From Gigaspora rosea (taxonomy: Eukaryota > Glomeromycota > Glomeromycetes > Diversisporales > Gigasporaceae): 64,000 nucleotides of DNA. Under the pieces are notes generated by a model that saw only the letters and a list, made by a program, of their open reading frames with translations, ran no database searches and was not told the origin of the DNA. A program made the position numbers and the translations under genes. This document shows, piece after piece, positions 44,776 through 55,110 of this stretch (the first letter of the stretch is position 1; every line of letters begins with the position of its first letter). Location: the NCBI GenBank assembly GCA_003550325.1, contig QKWP01000825.1, positions 94,600 through 158,599 on the forward strand. Direction: 5' to 3'.

Positions 44776-44856
44776 ATTTGTCCAACCCCTCTCTTGTATA
44801 ATGTTATTTATGGATGCCCCTAAACTCTATATATATTATTCAGGTCCTGTGGATAC

Positions 44857-45420
44857 TAAGCAGATTCTTGATATAATAGTATAAAAAATTCTACAAGATA
44901 ATGATAATAAAATTCCAAGTCTTGTTGCAATGTTCATATATACATATGTACGTATATATGCAATAACTAATAATAACCCATTTTTATTAGTTTAATATCA
45001 TGTGATTACACAAAACTGGTATTTTTATATATTGTTACAAATCTTAATTTGTGAATGTGGCTTGAATTTTAACTAAACCTATTGATCTCGATTTAGTAAT
45101 ATTTGTTTTTCTATATACATTCTATTAAAAATCAGATAGAACTTGTCATTACCTGATTTATTACATATGATTTTTCCCTTTAGTAAAATTAGATAAACGT
45201 ATCAATACATTAACACCTTCATATATAAGGGTAATAATTATTTTTTGTTAAGCCTCTATTACCACCTAAATATAGTAGGCTTATAATTTTGCTATTTGGT
45301 CCTAACAGAATACTCGAATATGTTGATACATATACCTAAACACCTATATGTGTTAATACCTAAATGTGTTAATGTTTCTATATATTATATATTTCAACTA
45401 TATATAAAGCATTGTATGTA
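44857..45420. other. Intergenic
   Basis: AT-rich; alternating ATACCTAAA and GTTAATAC phrases near 45330-45380. Nothing recognised. Confidence 0.45.
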
Positions 45421-45582
45421 GAGGTAGGCACGGTCAGTCATTTTCAGTCAACTAGTTTATGGCTGTTAGCCATATCTTGTGATTCCATGATCCAAAATTA
45501 TCTGTTTTGGATCATGGGATCACAAAATATAGCTAACGGTCATAAACCAGTTGACTGAAAATGACTGACCATGCCTATTCCT
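45421..45582. mobile_element. Fold-back MITE, ~72-bp arms
   Basis: GAGGTAGGCACGGTCAGTCA TTTTCAGTCAACT... on the left is mirrored through ...AGTTGACTGAAAATGACTGA CCATGCCTATTCC on the right, with only a few mismatches. The centre is ATGATCCAAAAT/ATTTTGGATCAT-like. Nearly the whole 162 bp folds into one hairpin. No target duplication is clear. Confidence 0.8.
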
Positions 45583-45728
45583 AATTGTGTTTTTTAAAAA
45601 AAGGTAGAGATTTTCCTTCGATTATAAATTACCAATAATAAAGGAAGTAAGCCAGTGTAGTGCTTTAAAGACCTTTATTTGCTTAAAATTTTGTTTCGAA
45701 TAATTATTCTCTTACTGTTACTCTAGTG

Positions 45729-46074
45729 CAGGGACGATGATTTTCTGCAAAATGCAGAATGCTACAGAATTTGCAGAATTCTTTCATTTTGCAAAAATTG
45801 ATTTTATCACAGATAAAACTAAAATTTGACCAGGAACCAATCAAATTGTAAGTTTTGGCAGAGAGTTTTGGAAGAATAGACAATCAATTAACCCAAAATA
45901 TGAGCGTGATCATTGGAAAGCTTCGGAATATTGGTATTAACCCAAATTTTAAGTGCAGAAACAGTGTTTTTATTGCAGAAATTTGGTAAAATTTTATTTT
46001 GCAGATAATTGTTGAAATTAAATTTAATTACTACAGAATTTGAATTTAGTTACCGCAGAAAATCATCATCCCTG
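45729..46074. mobile_element. hAT-type MITE with CAGGGA ends
   Basis: Ends CAGGGACGATGATTTTCTGC and, in reverse complement, CAGGGATGATGATTTTCTGC (one mismatch in 20). The 8-bp duplication is CTCTAGTG (45721-45728) / CTCTAGAG (46075-46082), 7 of 8. It contains several TGCAGAATTTGCAG-type subterminal repeats. 346 bp, non-coding. Confidence 0.85.
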
Positions 46075-46082
46075 CTCTAGAG

Positions 46083-47240
46083 TTACTCTGTCTCCACGTG
46101 ATCACGTGATAAATTATCGACCCATATCAATTAGCGGAACTTCAAATTTCTAATCTTCCTATTATATTCAAACTCGCTGTATTTACTTGTAACTATTAGA
46201 GTTAAATCAGATAAACCTATAGTCTCTCCCATCTTAGTAGCTACAATATTACAAATTTCATTATGCTTTTAGAACTTGTAATTATCAAATAACTAACTCT
46301 GGGAACTCTAAAAAGTCAAATGGCATTCCCTGGGGTCTATATGTATTTAGTAATAAGTGTTAGGTTTGTAGAATTTTCTTATATTGAATTTAAAATACTA
46401 TATATGCAATATGACAGTTTAGTTGAAATAAAATTACCGAAAAATTTATATTAATGAAGAAATTACAATAGTTCTTAAATGTTCAAAAGTCATATAATCC
46501 ACTAAAAGAAATAAATCAAATAGGCAAATAAAGTAATTGTGGTAAATATGGCATATGAACTTCTGTGAATAAACAAATATTCACTAAGAAATAAATGTTT
46601 AGATATAACATATATAAAAAATTTTACAGAAAATAAAATAAAAATAATTAAACATAAAAATAATAACTTTAAATTTATAATTGCAATTTTTAAAATAATA
46701 ATTGAGTTTTACACGCCTATAGTGTTTTACACTATGTTATACAAAACTATTTTAATAGCCAATAAAAATTTAAGATCAGGTGTAATATAAAATTTCATTT
46801 TTTTTGTTTATTTTTTTAAAAAAATGTTCATATCTCAAAATTTTGCTTATTCCTTGCTAAATTTTATATGTACTAATGCCCAGATAAAATCCCAGGCCTC
46901 AACCTAATCCTAAAATAATTAAAATTTATTTTTTGTTTTATAAAAATTTATTTTTTTGTTTTTGTTACATGGATTTGCAAATCTAATTTTACTTATAGTG
47001 GTAAAACACCATAAGTGTGTTTTATAATATTTGTTATAATTTATATAAAATAAGTAAATTACTCTGTTGATAAAACTATTGACCTTATTTTATAAGCTGA
47101 AATAGTAAATCATTGAATAAAATTGTTATAGTATACTTCACAAGCAATAGCTATAATCCATCAACATTTAATTCATCCAGCCCACTATTTATTCAAATTA
47201 TTATAATTAAAAAAGAACAAATTTTATTTTAGAGAGTTAT
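46083..47240. other. Gene-free AT-rich stretch
   Basis: 46700-47040 shows GTGTTTTACAC...GTAAAACACC and AATATAAAATTT motifs that may be remnants of an inverted-repeat element (about 46700-47010). No gene was recognised. Confidence 0.4.
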
Positions 47241-48060
47241 CATTCATCGCCAGTATGATGCATCGCTACTTCTGATCGACCAATCAGAATTCAGAATTAG
47301 ATGTAATATAAAATCGAAGCAAAACAAACTTTTTTTAAAAAATCGCTTCTAACTTAAAATTTTAACTAAAAAACTACACTTTTTTCTTAACAAAAAAATT
47401 CCTTGCGAAATTTTGGGTTAGGAGGGCCTTCTAACTTTGCCTGCTAAGTCTTAACCCTAATCATAACGCAGGCGCTATTTGGTTTGTTTTGATTAATATA
47501 AAATCAAAACAAACCAAATGATTGGTCGATCAGAAGGTAGCGATGCATCACACTATGGGGTGGTCGATGCACTATGTAAATCAAAACTATATGTAGTCAT
47601 ATAATAAAATTTATTAATAAATTTTTTGATTCAAATTTTAAATAGATTTAAATAGATGTACAGCCCTAACGGTTCGATAGTTTTGAATAAATTTTCGCAA
47701 AAACTAGTATTACATCTATACAAACAAGGCTATAGAATCATTTTATTTATTTAAATATGAAAAAACTATAATATGCTACGTGTTTTTTTTAAAAAAGTAG
47801 CAAAAAAAAGGGTCTGTAATATGCTACGCATTTTTTTTTTAAAAAAAGAAAGGATAAATTTAGTTTCGTATTTAAAGAAATGGCTCTATAACTTTGTTTG
47901 TAGGGACGTAATACTTGTCTTTGTGAAGTTTTATCCAAAACTATCGAACCATTGGGGCTGTATATCTGTTTTAAAAATTCTTTAATAAATTTTATTATAT
48001 GACTACATATAATTTTAATTTACATAGTGCATCGACCACCCCAATCACTAGCAATGAATG
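47241..48060. mobile_element. TIR MITE with CATTCAT(C/T)GC(C/T)AGT ends, split by another element
   Basis: CATTCATCGCCAGTATGATG CATCGCTAC...TTCTGATCGACCAATCA at the left is matched by the inverted right end. The right end is split: GATTGGTCGATCAGAAGGTA GCGATGCATCACACTA (to 47555) and, after the insertion at 47556-48045, CACTAGCAATGAATG (48046-48060). Rejoined arms would be about 48 bp. No coding sequence. Confidence 0.75.
47556..48045. mobile_element. GGGGTGGTC-family fold-back element with 5-bp duplication
   Basis: Ends TGGGGTGGTCGATGCACTAT and, in reverse complement, ATTGGGGTGGTCGATGCACT. The similarity extends about 150-200 bp inward (TATGTAGTCATATAATAAAA, GGTTCGATAGTTTTG), so it is a long-armed fold-back. 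CACTA is present on both sides (47551-47555 and 48046-48050). It lies in the right inverted repeat of the element at 47241. The interior ORF (47773-47985) is low-complexity. Confidence 0.8.
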
Positions 48061-48440
48061 TTAAAAATCTTTATTTTATTATTACAATAGGGAGGCCTTC
48101 TTTAACTCCTTACTATAACAACGACATGGCTACAGGGATCCTTTATCGGTTTATAGTAGTGTCCAAGAGGTAGGTATAATTTCTTAGTTTATAAGAAATT
48201 ATACTCTTCTCTGAGAGCAGTTCGTGATAGTATTCAATAAGGAATCATCAATTTTACTATTACTTGATAATAAACTTGGTGTTATTAAGATCAATAGTTT
48301 CTTTATTAATACTCTAGGATAGGGCTATCCTTAGGTTTTTGTTCCTAAGAAATCCCAGTACAAGATGTATAATAAATATAAAGAGAAGTGGAATGTCTTG
48401 GTCTAGTTTGACTAAGGGAAATTCTGTGTCTTTAAATACA
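48061..48440. other. Intergenic
   Basis: No gene; ATAATTTCTTAGTTTATAAGAAATTAT at about 48177-48203 is a short perfect hairpin. Confidence 0.45.
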
Positions 48441-48442
48441 TT

Positions 48443-48690
48443 TTAGAATAAGCGTTATAAGCGTTGATTACAATAATAAATACTATAATCTACAAGAGCA
48501 ATATAAGTGTTATAAACGGTATAAGCATTATAAGCGGTATAAGCGCTATAAGCGTCATGAGCATTATAAGCGGTATAAGTGCTATAAGCATCATAAGCGT
48601 TATAAGCTGTATAAGCACTATAAGCGTTATAAGCAGTATAATCATTATAAGCATTATAATCAGTATAAGCGTTATAAGCGATGTAAGCAT
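48443..48690 (+). repeat. 9-bp minisatellite (ATAAGCGTT)n
   Basis: About 25 imperfect copies of ATAAGC(G/A)(T/C/G)T, which is why the + strand translates as ISxIS repeats and the minus strand as LIxLI repeats. The array ends exactly where the TIR element at 48691 begins. It is not a gene. Confidence 0.85.
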
Positions 48691-49619
48691 TATCCCTTAA
48701 ACTGTCTAGCAGGCAAATTTGTTCGCTAAAATAATTTTTAAAAAGTTTTTTTAAGTTTTCTTAAAATTTATTTAAGCTTACCCTATACATGCTGGCAAAA
48801 CCCGGACAAATTCCAAATAATAAAAAAACAATTGCTATTTATAAAAGATTAAATCAAATAAATAATCTTAATATTTTGTAAATATATTATTTATAACTAT
48901 AAGAATATATATGATTTGTTTAAATAAAGATTATTAATAAAGTTTTTGAGATATTAGTTATACTAGAATTTGGGATTTGGGATTTGGGATGACGGACAAA
49001 TCCCAAACTATAGTAAGTCGGGATTTTGCCAACATGTATAAGCTTACCCCCTATTTATTGAATAAAATTAAAGATATTCCTTTTATATATAATATATTTA
49101 AATTTTATCATTCTATCTTTAATTTTGATAAAGATATTACATTTTTAATAAAACTTATTTTTTAGTTTTACTATTAAAATTTTAAAAAGTTTCTTAAAAT
49201 TTTATATGTTCCCGAAGAGAAATTTTATAGTTACTACTAAGTAAAGTTCAAATTTTGCTTAATAAGTTGTAAAAGTTTTAATAATAAAAGTAGTGTAATT
49301 TTAAATTGTCTACAACTTTGGATTAAGGTAATAGGGGGTCTATCTTATAATTTTATTGAGTAAAACTAAAAAAAAAACAGAAAAAATTTTTAAAATTAAA
49401 ATTTTTTTAAAAAATTATAAAATTTTCTTTTATAAGCAACTTCAAATTTTTTATAAATATTAAGCAAATAAAAAGAAGTTTTAAATAGTATATAAATATA
49501 GCTTTTATTTTAAAAAAAAAATTATAAAATATTTTTATTTTTTAAAAAACTAGATCAGAATGAATTTATAAAATTTAAGCAGCCAAATTTGTCTGCTAAA
49601 ATGGACGGTTTAAGGGATA
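48691..49619. mobile_element. TIR element, family CCTTAAAC (copy 2)
   Basis: Left end TATCCCTTAAACTGTCTAGC AGGCAAATTTG; right end in reverse complement TATCCCTTAAACCGTCCATT, then TTAGCAGACAAATTTGGC. It contains a nested element at 48784-49039. No convincing ORF. It shares terminal TATCCCTTAAAC with the right end of 20458-21065. Confidence 0.7.
48784..49039. mobile_element. Nested element with 10-bp target duplication
   Basis: AAGCTTACCC occurs at 48774-48783 and 49040-49049. Inside it, TATACATGCTGGCAAAACCC on the left is mirrored by the right end (reverse complement ATACATGTTGGCAAAATCCC). A 9-10-bp duplication suits Mutator-like elements. It includes GGGATTTGGGATTTGGGAT. 256 bp, non-coding. 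Confidence 0.75.
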
Positions 49620-49741
49620 AGCAGTATTAACTATTCTAAGTATCTAACTTCTCAAGATAATAATATAATACAATATAATAATGAAATATAATAATAAAAA
49701 TGAAATAATAAAATAATAAGATAATATAATAAACTATCGTT

Positions 49742-50921
49742 CTATAACATTATTATAAAATAATAAATATAGTTACCTAGATAAAATGATATAGTATAAT
49801 TAATCAATTTACTTTTATAAATATAGTTACCTGGATAAAATGATGTAGTATAATTAATCAATTTACTTTTATAAATGTCATCAGAATATATTTGTATATG
49901 TGTACTTTTAATATTTTTTAATATTTCATCTGATTTAGTTAGTTCTAATAAAATATTTTTATCATTCAGCCATTCAATAAGGACTTCACAAATTTTTTTG
50001 CTGATGGACGATTTAATTGGTCTCTTTCTCAATATTTTTTTATCAGATTTATATAACATTGTAGACTATTCTCAATAATTAATGGCCATAAATCGTTACT
50101 GCATATTTCAATCTGAAGTTGTGGTCCAGATTTTCGATTATATGTCACAGGTCTTCCATATAAGATTTCTCATATAATTATGCCAAATGAATAAATATCT
50201 GATGCTTTTTGAATAATGACCTCTATCTAAAACTTCTAGTGCTATGTACAGTAAAATTTTATAAATCTCGCATCTTTTTGTATTTAGTGCTATATTTGCT
50301 GATATTAAAAGTCCTAAATCTGCAATATATGCACTATATAAATTATCTTGTAAAATATTACTGCTATACAAATTTCGATAAATAAGTTCCTGAAAATGAA
50401 TTATTTGAAGATCAGAAGCAATACAATGCAATAATGATAATTTATCCTTCCATTTTAATTGTATTACAGAATGAAGGTTTTGACGCAAAGAGCCTATTGA
50501 TGCATGCTTTAGGACAATGATATAATCTCTAAAATTATCTTCTAATATTCTATAACATTTTAAAAATGAAGGATGTTTAGAGCAGATATCGCAATACACC
50601 CTTAGCTTCAGTTATAAAATAAAGCATTTAAGTTATGTAAATTATTAGAGAAATCAATGTGCATTTAAATAAAAATTACCTCTTTTATAAATCCTTCATT
50701 ATAAGATTTTAACCCATAAAGTAACTTGAGTGCAATATTCCTTATGATCTTTTGCTCTTTATCTGACCATTTGGCATAAAATACTGTTGCAAATCCACTT
50801 TGTCCTATCATTTTAACATCAATAAATTCTTTATATGAAATCCATGATAATGGATATTTCCTCAAAACTAATAATTTTTTAATATTGTCGTTAATATTAG
50901 AATTTTCATTTTTCTGTTTGC
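49742..50921 (-). pseudogene. TKL-type kinase, catalytically dead and broken
   Basis: Exon 1 (50921-50680) reads SWISYKEFIDVKMIGQSGFA (glycine loop) and NIALKLLYG (Lys). A GT-AG intron leads to exon 2 (from 50605): LRVYCDICSKHPSFLK and VLKHASIGSLRQNL. The catalytic loop is YRNLYSSNILQ, so the HRD aspartate is N, followed by DLG in IADLGL. The frame breaks near 50200. The C-lobe continues in another frame (QKASDIYSFGIII, stop, EILYGRPVTYNRKSGPQLQI) with a second stop near 50034, then KICEVLIEWLNDKNI. A ~51-bp direct repeat at 49763-49875 duplicates the C-terminal KSKLINYT-SFY segment together with its splice-donor-like GTAACT. It is a paralogue of 9508-10142. A Sel1 gene lies just upstream on the same strand. 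Confidence 0.8.
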
Positions 50922-51086
50922 CTGTAATTAAAAACATACAGTATTAACAAGTTAATTTAAACCATATAGAAGTAACTTGAATAATTTTAAATTACCCATA
51001 ATCCTATTTTCTTCTGCTTTAATTATAATTGCAAAAACATATATAAAAAGATTATAATTGCAGTAAAAAAAAAATCAATAGATTAT

Positions 51087-51720
51087 TTACATTTGGAACC
51101 AATGGTCAGCTTTCTGTAAATCTCTTAAAATTCCAATCACATTTCGATAACAATAACCAAGTTGAGACATTCTGTAAAAATAACCCATCTCAGCAGATTT
51201 TTGATAATTAATAAATGTCTTGCGCTCATCTTTTTCAACACCTATCCCATGTTGATCGCAAAATCCAAGACAATATATCCCTTTTTCATTTCCCAATTCA
51301 GCAGATCTTTGATAATAAATAAATGCCTTATTGTCATTTTTTTTAACTCCTATTCCATTTTGATAACAATTTGCAAGATTGTACATCACATTAGTATTAC
51401 CCATCTCTGCAGATTTTTGATAATAAATGAACACCTTATGTTCATCCTTATCAACTCCTTTTCCATGTTGATAACAGTATCCAAGGTTGCTTATTGTATT
51501 ATTATTTCCCATTTCAGCAGATTTTTGATAATAAATGAATGCTTTATGTTCATCTTTTTCAACTCCTATTCCTTCTTTATAACAACATTCAGTTTGATAT
51601 ATTGCAGTAGGGTTTCCCATTTCAGCAGATTTTTGATAATGAATGAATGCTTTTTATTCATCCTTTTCAACACCTACTCCATGTTGATAATTATATCCAA
51701 GATTATATTGTGATCGATAA
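51087..51720 (-). pseudogene. Sel1-repeat protein, five to six repeats, 5' end broken
   Basis: Minus-strand frame with successive ~36-residue Sel1 repeats: CCYKEGIGVEKDEHKAFIYY, YCYQHGKGVDKDEHKVFIYY, NCYQNGIGVKKNDNKAFIYY, FCDQHGIGVEKDERKTFINY and a last partial YCYRNVIGILRDLQKADHWF. Each carries the KSAEMGN turn. Upstream of the first intact Met the same frame gives another repeat (NLGYNYQHGVGVEKDE) but is cut by a TAA near 51658. An ORF of 177 residues remains (51620-51087). Sel1 repeats are protein-interaction scaffolds. With the adjacent kinase it resembles the common kinase/Sel1 pairing of these fungi. Confidence 0.75.
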
Positions 51721-52901
51721 ACAAATTATTATAAATTTTCTTCATTTGAATATAAAAAAAAAGAGAATATTTGAACTTGCATTTAACAATTAAATGTATT
51801 ACTGTACTACTTGTATATATTTTATGTTACTGTATGGGTAACACAATTCTATTTGAGCTCAGAGTTATGATTTTAACATTTTTCTTTTTGTCGTTTTCTA
51901 ATTTTTTATGCAGGATTTTATTCTGTACCAAGCATTTCTAAATTAAAAATCAGAATTGTTAAACATGCAGTTAGGTTTTCGCATGGATCTGAGCTACCCA
52001 TGGGCAGTGTTGTCACTCAGACTGGACTCGGACAATTAAATTTGTCTGGCAGACAAATACCAAATTATCAACCAAATTTGAACCCAACTAAACGCATATA
52101 CCGGTACCTCATAATTACAATTATGTGATTGATTTTGGCATGCATATATACAATTAGGGTAGCTGCGCGATGCAGTCGCGCTAAAATTAGGAACATTATA
52201 ACGGGTGTATAGTACCATTAGTATAGTGTTAGCAAAATTTTGTATTTGATTGGGCGTATGGATTCACATGTTAATGGCTGTGCCAGTGTAACATACTGCT
52301 ATTGTACTTATAAATAGCACATATATAATATCATATAATGAAACGAAATTAGGTGAATTTACATCGATTTTGAATTGACATGTGCTATTTCTCAATTTTA
52401 CCGATCGTGATGCTGACAGCAATGTATAAACTACTAATAATAATTATGTGTTATATAATTTATTAATAACGATATAAAAATTGCGCATTTTATTAATGAC
52501 GATAATAATAATTATTAATAATCACATTGATATTTCATTGATCCTTTTTATTAATATTTATAAAGAAATTCTTTATTGTTACATGCTTCATAATTTTTTT
52601 TTATTCATTATATTCGAATCGTTATTGCCTTAAGTAAACAAAAATTCATAGTTCAAATTTCAGACATTAGACAATGTCCGAGTAGGACCCTGAATAATCT
52701 ATGTGAGGTTATATTTAAGCATCATAGTAAAAATTTTTTTGGTTAGCACTTTTGGTTTAGTATATATAAGCTACATTTCACACATTAGATCAAACTTTCA
52801 CCCATCTTTAACTTTTTTTGAAATACAATATTTCAAAAAAAAAAACTAAACATTCCCTAAAAAAAAACAAACCGTTCCCTAAAAAAAAAAAAAAAAAAAA
52901 A

Positions 52902-53104
52902 NNNNNNNNNNNNNNNNNNNNNNNNNNNNNNNNNNNNNNNNNNNNNNNNNNNNNNNNNNNNNNNNNNNNNNNNNNNNNNNNNNNNNNNNNNNNNNNNNNN
53001 NNNNNNNNNNNNNNNNNNNNNNNNNNNNNNNNNNNNNNNNNNNNNNNNNNNNNNNNNNNNNNNNNNNNNNNNNNNNNNNNNNNNNNNNNNNNNNNNNNNN
53101 NNNN
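52902..53104. other. Assembly gap (203 N)
   Basis: A run of N between an A-run and the 17-bp minisatellite, a typical place for assembly failure. The apparent 189-residue ORF across it is an artefact. Confidence 0.99.
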
Positions 53105-53300
53105 CTTTTACCCCTCTCTCCCTTTTACCCCTCTCTCCCTTTTACCCCTCTCTCCCTTTTACCCCTCTCTCCCTTTTACCCCTCTCTCCCTTTTACCCCT
53201 CTCTCCCTTTTACCCCTCTTTTCCTTTTATCCCTCTTTTCCTTTTTTACACTTCTCTCCCTTTTACTCCTCTCTCTCTTTTACTCCTCTCTTCTTTTTAC
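53105..53300 (+). repeat. 17-bp C/T minisatellite
   Basis: CTTTTACCCCTCTCTCC repeated about eleven times, decaying towards 53300 (CTTTTTTACACTTCTC, CTTTTACTCCTCTC). It starts at the gap, so the array may be longer. Confidence 0.9.
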
Positions 53301-53878
53301 CTGCCAGATTACTATTATAGCCCAAATTTTTCATTAGCACATTTCAAATATAACATTTATAAAAATTACCCTATTAGTATTCTTTAAAATATACCTATTT
53401 TGCTATTTAGCAGGTTTCAAATATAACCTTTTTTCCCAATACCTACTTTTCAAATATAACCTTTTTTGAAAAACGGCACTTCATTAGCTATTTTTCAACT
53501 ATGACCTTATATAGATTATTCAGGGTCCTGTCCGAGTTAGTGAATTGACTCAACAAAAAAATTTTTGATAATCGATCAAAAATCGATTATGTATATTTAA
53601 TCGAGTATAATCGATCAAGCATATAATTTATAAGCTTAAGCATATATAATCGATCAATCATTGAATCAATCATTGATCGATTATATTAGTAGGCCAGTAT
53701 TTCAAGAACTTCGTATATTTATTTTTAAAGACGAAGAATATTAGAAAGAAGACCAACTTCGCAACTTAAAGTGAGTTAACTATTCTTAATATAAATATTA
53801 TTTATTTTATTTGCATTTATTAATTTATAAATCATATACCTATACTTCTTAATTTATCTTTAATACATATAAACAAGA

Positions 53879-54040
53879 TGTCGATCTTTAATAATCCGCA
53901 AGAATTGATAGAAGAAAAAACTATATAATTCATATTAAATAAGTGTCAGTTGTGTAATCCTCAAAGAATTATACAAAAATAAACAAATGGTAATAAAAGT
54001 ATTGGCGACTGTATTAAAGAATTTCAGATTAAAACTAAAA
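53879..54040 (+). pseudogene. Kinase leader fragment (TSGN-type) inside the hAT-like element
   Basis: The + strand reads MSIFNNPQELIEEKTI, stop, NKCQLCNPQRIIQK, stop, TNGNKSIGDCIKEFQIKTKK. This corresponds to the Cys-rich leader plus WTSGN-DDCIKEFQ motif upstream of the kinase domain in the 15893-17518 gene (CANCN..., TSGNKKIDDCMKAIQLRT). Two stops and no kinase domain on this strand. Confidence 0.65.
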
Positions 54041-54049
54041 AATATATCT

Positions 54050-54320
54050 AAAACTGATCAAAAAATTTGTATTAATCTTTAAGGCATTTAAGAGCAACAA
54101 TTCATCCACAATCTTTCCATTCAAATTTAAAAACAGTTCCAAAACATCTGGTTCTAATTTTTCTACTACAAGTAGGTTTATCATATTCAAAATAATTAAT
54201 ATGCCCTTCGAATATAGTATTTTTGGACTGTGCTACTAATTGAGAGATTCTCAAAGAATAACACGAAAAAAACAAAGAAATTAAAACTATTGATAATAAA
54301 TTCCATTTGAAAACCAATAT
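54050..54320 (-). pseudogene. Kinase N-lobe fragment, opposite orientation
   Basis: Minus strand: LRISQLVAQSKN, HINYFEYDKPTCSRKI, then CFGTVFKFEWKDCG, TGA, IVALKCLK. This is the start of a TKL kinase domain: the glycine loop (degenerate, RTRCFG for GxGxFG) and the catalytic-lysine strand VALKCLK, with one in-frame TGA. The fragment faces the leader fragment at 53879-54040 tail to tail. Confidence 0.7.
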
Positions 54321-54744
54321 ATATACTTCAATATATTAAGGAAACTTCATAAGAAAATGTATATACAATATAGTAAATATATACTATTAACAAACGAAGT
54401 CCTTCTATGCTAACCGGCCCAAGAACATTTCTAGAATCAAATGCCAAGTATTAACCTAAATCGAGCTTATTCGCTTCTTAAATATTATTTAAATTTTTTT
54501 TTAAAAAAAAAATTGTTAGAAACTGTGTTTTAATGTTAAACTTTAGAATCTTTATAAAAAAGTCAATAAATCCTAATCGATCAGTTGGCTAAGACTTTTA
54601 AGTCAGTCATATTGATCACACAACTATTGTGTTCATTAATATTTTTGTAAATTATTTTTGTTCGTTAACAAAAGGTCTGAATTAATTTTAATTTACAGCA
54701 ATAGGAGATTCAGTGATAATATTTTGCTAACTCATAGGGTATTA

Positions 54745-54905
54745 AGAGAAGTGCCGTTTGTTACATAATTTCGAAAGGGGAGAGGAGGTTAGCAGTCTAT
54801 CATGTCTATATATTATATATAAAAATTATTATTAGCTGCTAATTAGATCACAGGGGGGTATGACCTCCTAATAAAAATAAATTACGTAATAAACAGCACT
54901 TCCCT
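54745..54905. mobile_element. MITE with AG(A/G)GAAGTGC ends
   Basis: AGAGAAGTGCCGTTTGTTAC and, in reverse complement of the right end, AGGGAAGTGCTGTTTATTAC; inner GAGGAGGTTA / TGACCTCCTA also pair. 161 bp; no clear target duplication (TTA / AAA flanks). Confidence 0.7.
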
Positions 54906-55029
54906 AAAGACAAATCACCATTTATTGACGCAGATTCAAGTGATTCAAGTTGGTAATATGAAAATGGGTAACATATTAGTATGCTCACGGTTACGATATG
55001 CAACTTAAGTTACATAAACTAACGGTACT

Positions 55030-55110
55030 TATGGTACTCAATATTCAAAGCACTCACGTCACTCACATCACTCACTTGCACTCACGGCATACTACGCCAC
55101 TCACGGTACT
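55030..55110 (+). repeat. Short CACTCACG tandem repeat
   Basis: CACTCACGT, CACTCACAT, CACTCACTTG, CACTCACGG and CCACTCACGG follow in series, bordered by GGTACTTATGGTACT and GGTACTATGGCATACT. Non-coding. Confidence 0.7.

Larger units (their letters stand above)
39365..44820. mobile_element. TIR element with GGGGCATCCATAAATAA ends and TAAA duplication
   Basis: GGGGCATCCATAAATAACGT at 39365 is mirrored at the right end (reverse complement GGGGCATCCATAAATAACAT) at 44820. A 4-bp TAAA flanks both ends (39361-39364 and 44821-44824). The element is split by the insertion at 39393-44231. Its own body is 44240-44820: CACTTGACCCCCTCTATTAT, an internal GGTACCATTCGA palindromic region, then TTGTATAATGTTATTTATGG. 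Removing all inserts leaves about 615 bp. Confidence 0.75.
38899..44848. mobile_element. hAT-type element, family AGGACCC (copy 2), outermost of a nested stack
   Basis: The left end AGGACCCCGAATAATACATA at 38899 is mirrored by the right end (reverse complement AGGACCTGAATAATATATAT) at 44848. Candidate 8-bp duplications are GCGAATAC (38891-38898) and GTGGATAC (44849-44856), 6 of 8 identical. Without the inserts at 39365-44820 it would be about 490 bp, like its relatives at 6853 and 52684. The right end has lost one C. Confidence 0.55.
52684..53529. mobile_element. hAT-type element, family AGGACCC (copy 3), containing the gap
   Basis: AGGACCCTGAATAATCTATG at the left is mirrored by the right end (reverse complement AGGACCCTGAATAATCTATA). 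A perfect 8-bp duplication GTCCGAGT flanks it (52676-52683 and 53530-53537). It contains A-runs, the N gap (52902-53104), a C/T-rich minisatellite and copies of AAATATAACCTTTTTT. Confidence 0.85.

Noticed and set aside
48464..48700. ORFs with ISxIS or LIxLI repeats
   Set aside because: Translations of the 9-bp minisatellite in both directions.
51162..51713. 183-residue + strand ORF
   Set aside because: Exact antisense of the Sel1-repeat gene; the opposite strand has the clear repeat pattern.
52818..53387. 189-residue + strand ORF with FYPSLPFTPLS repeats
   Set aside because: It runs across the N gap and translates the 17-bp minisatellite; not a gene.
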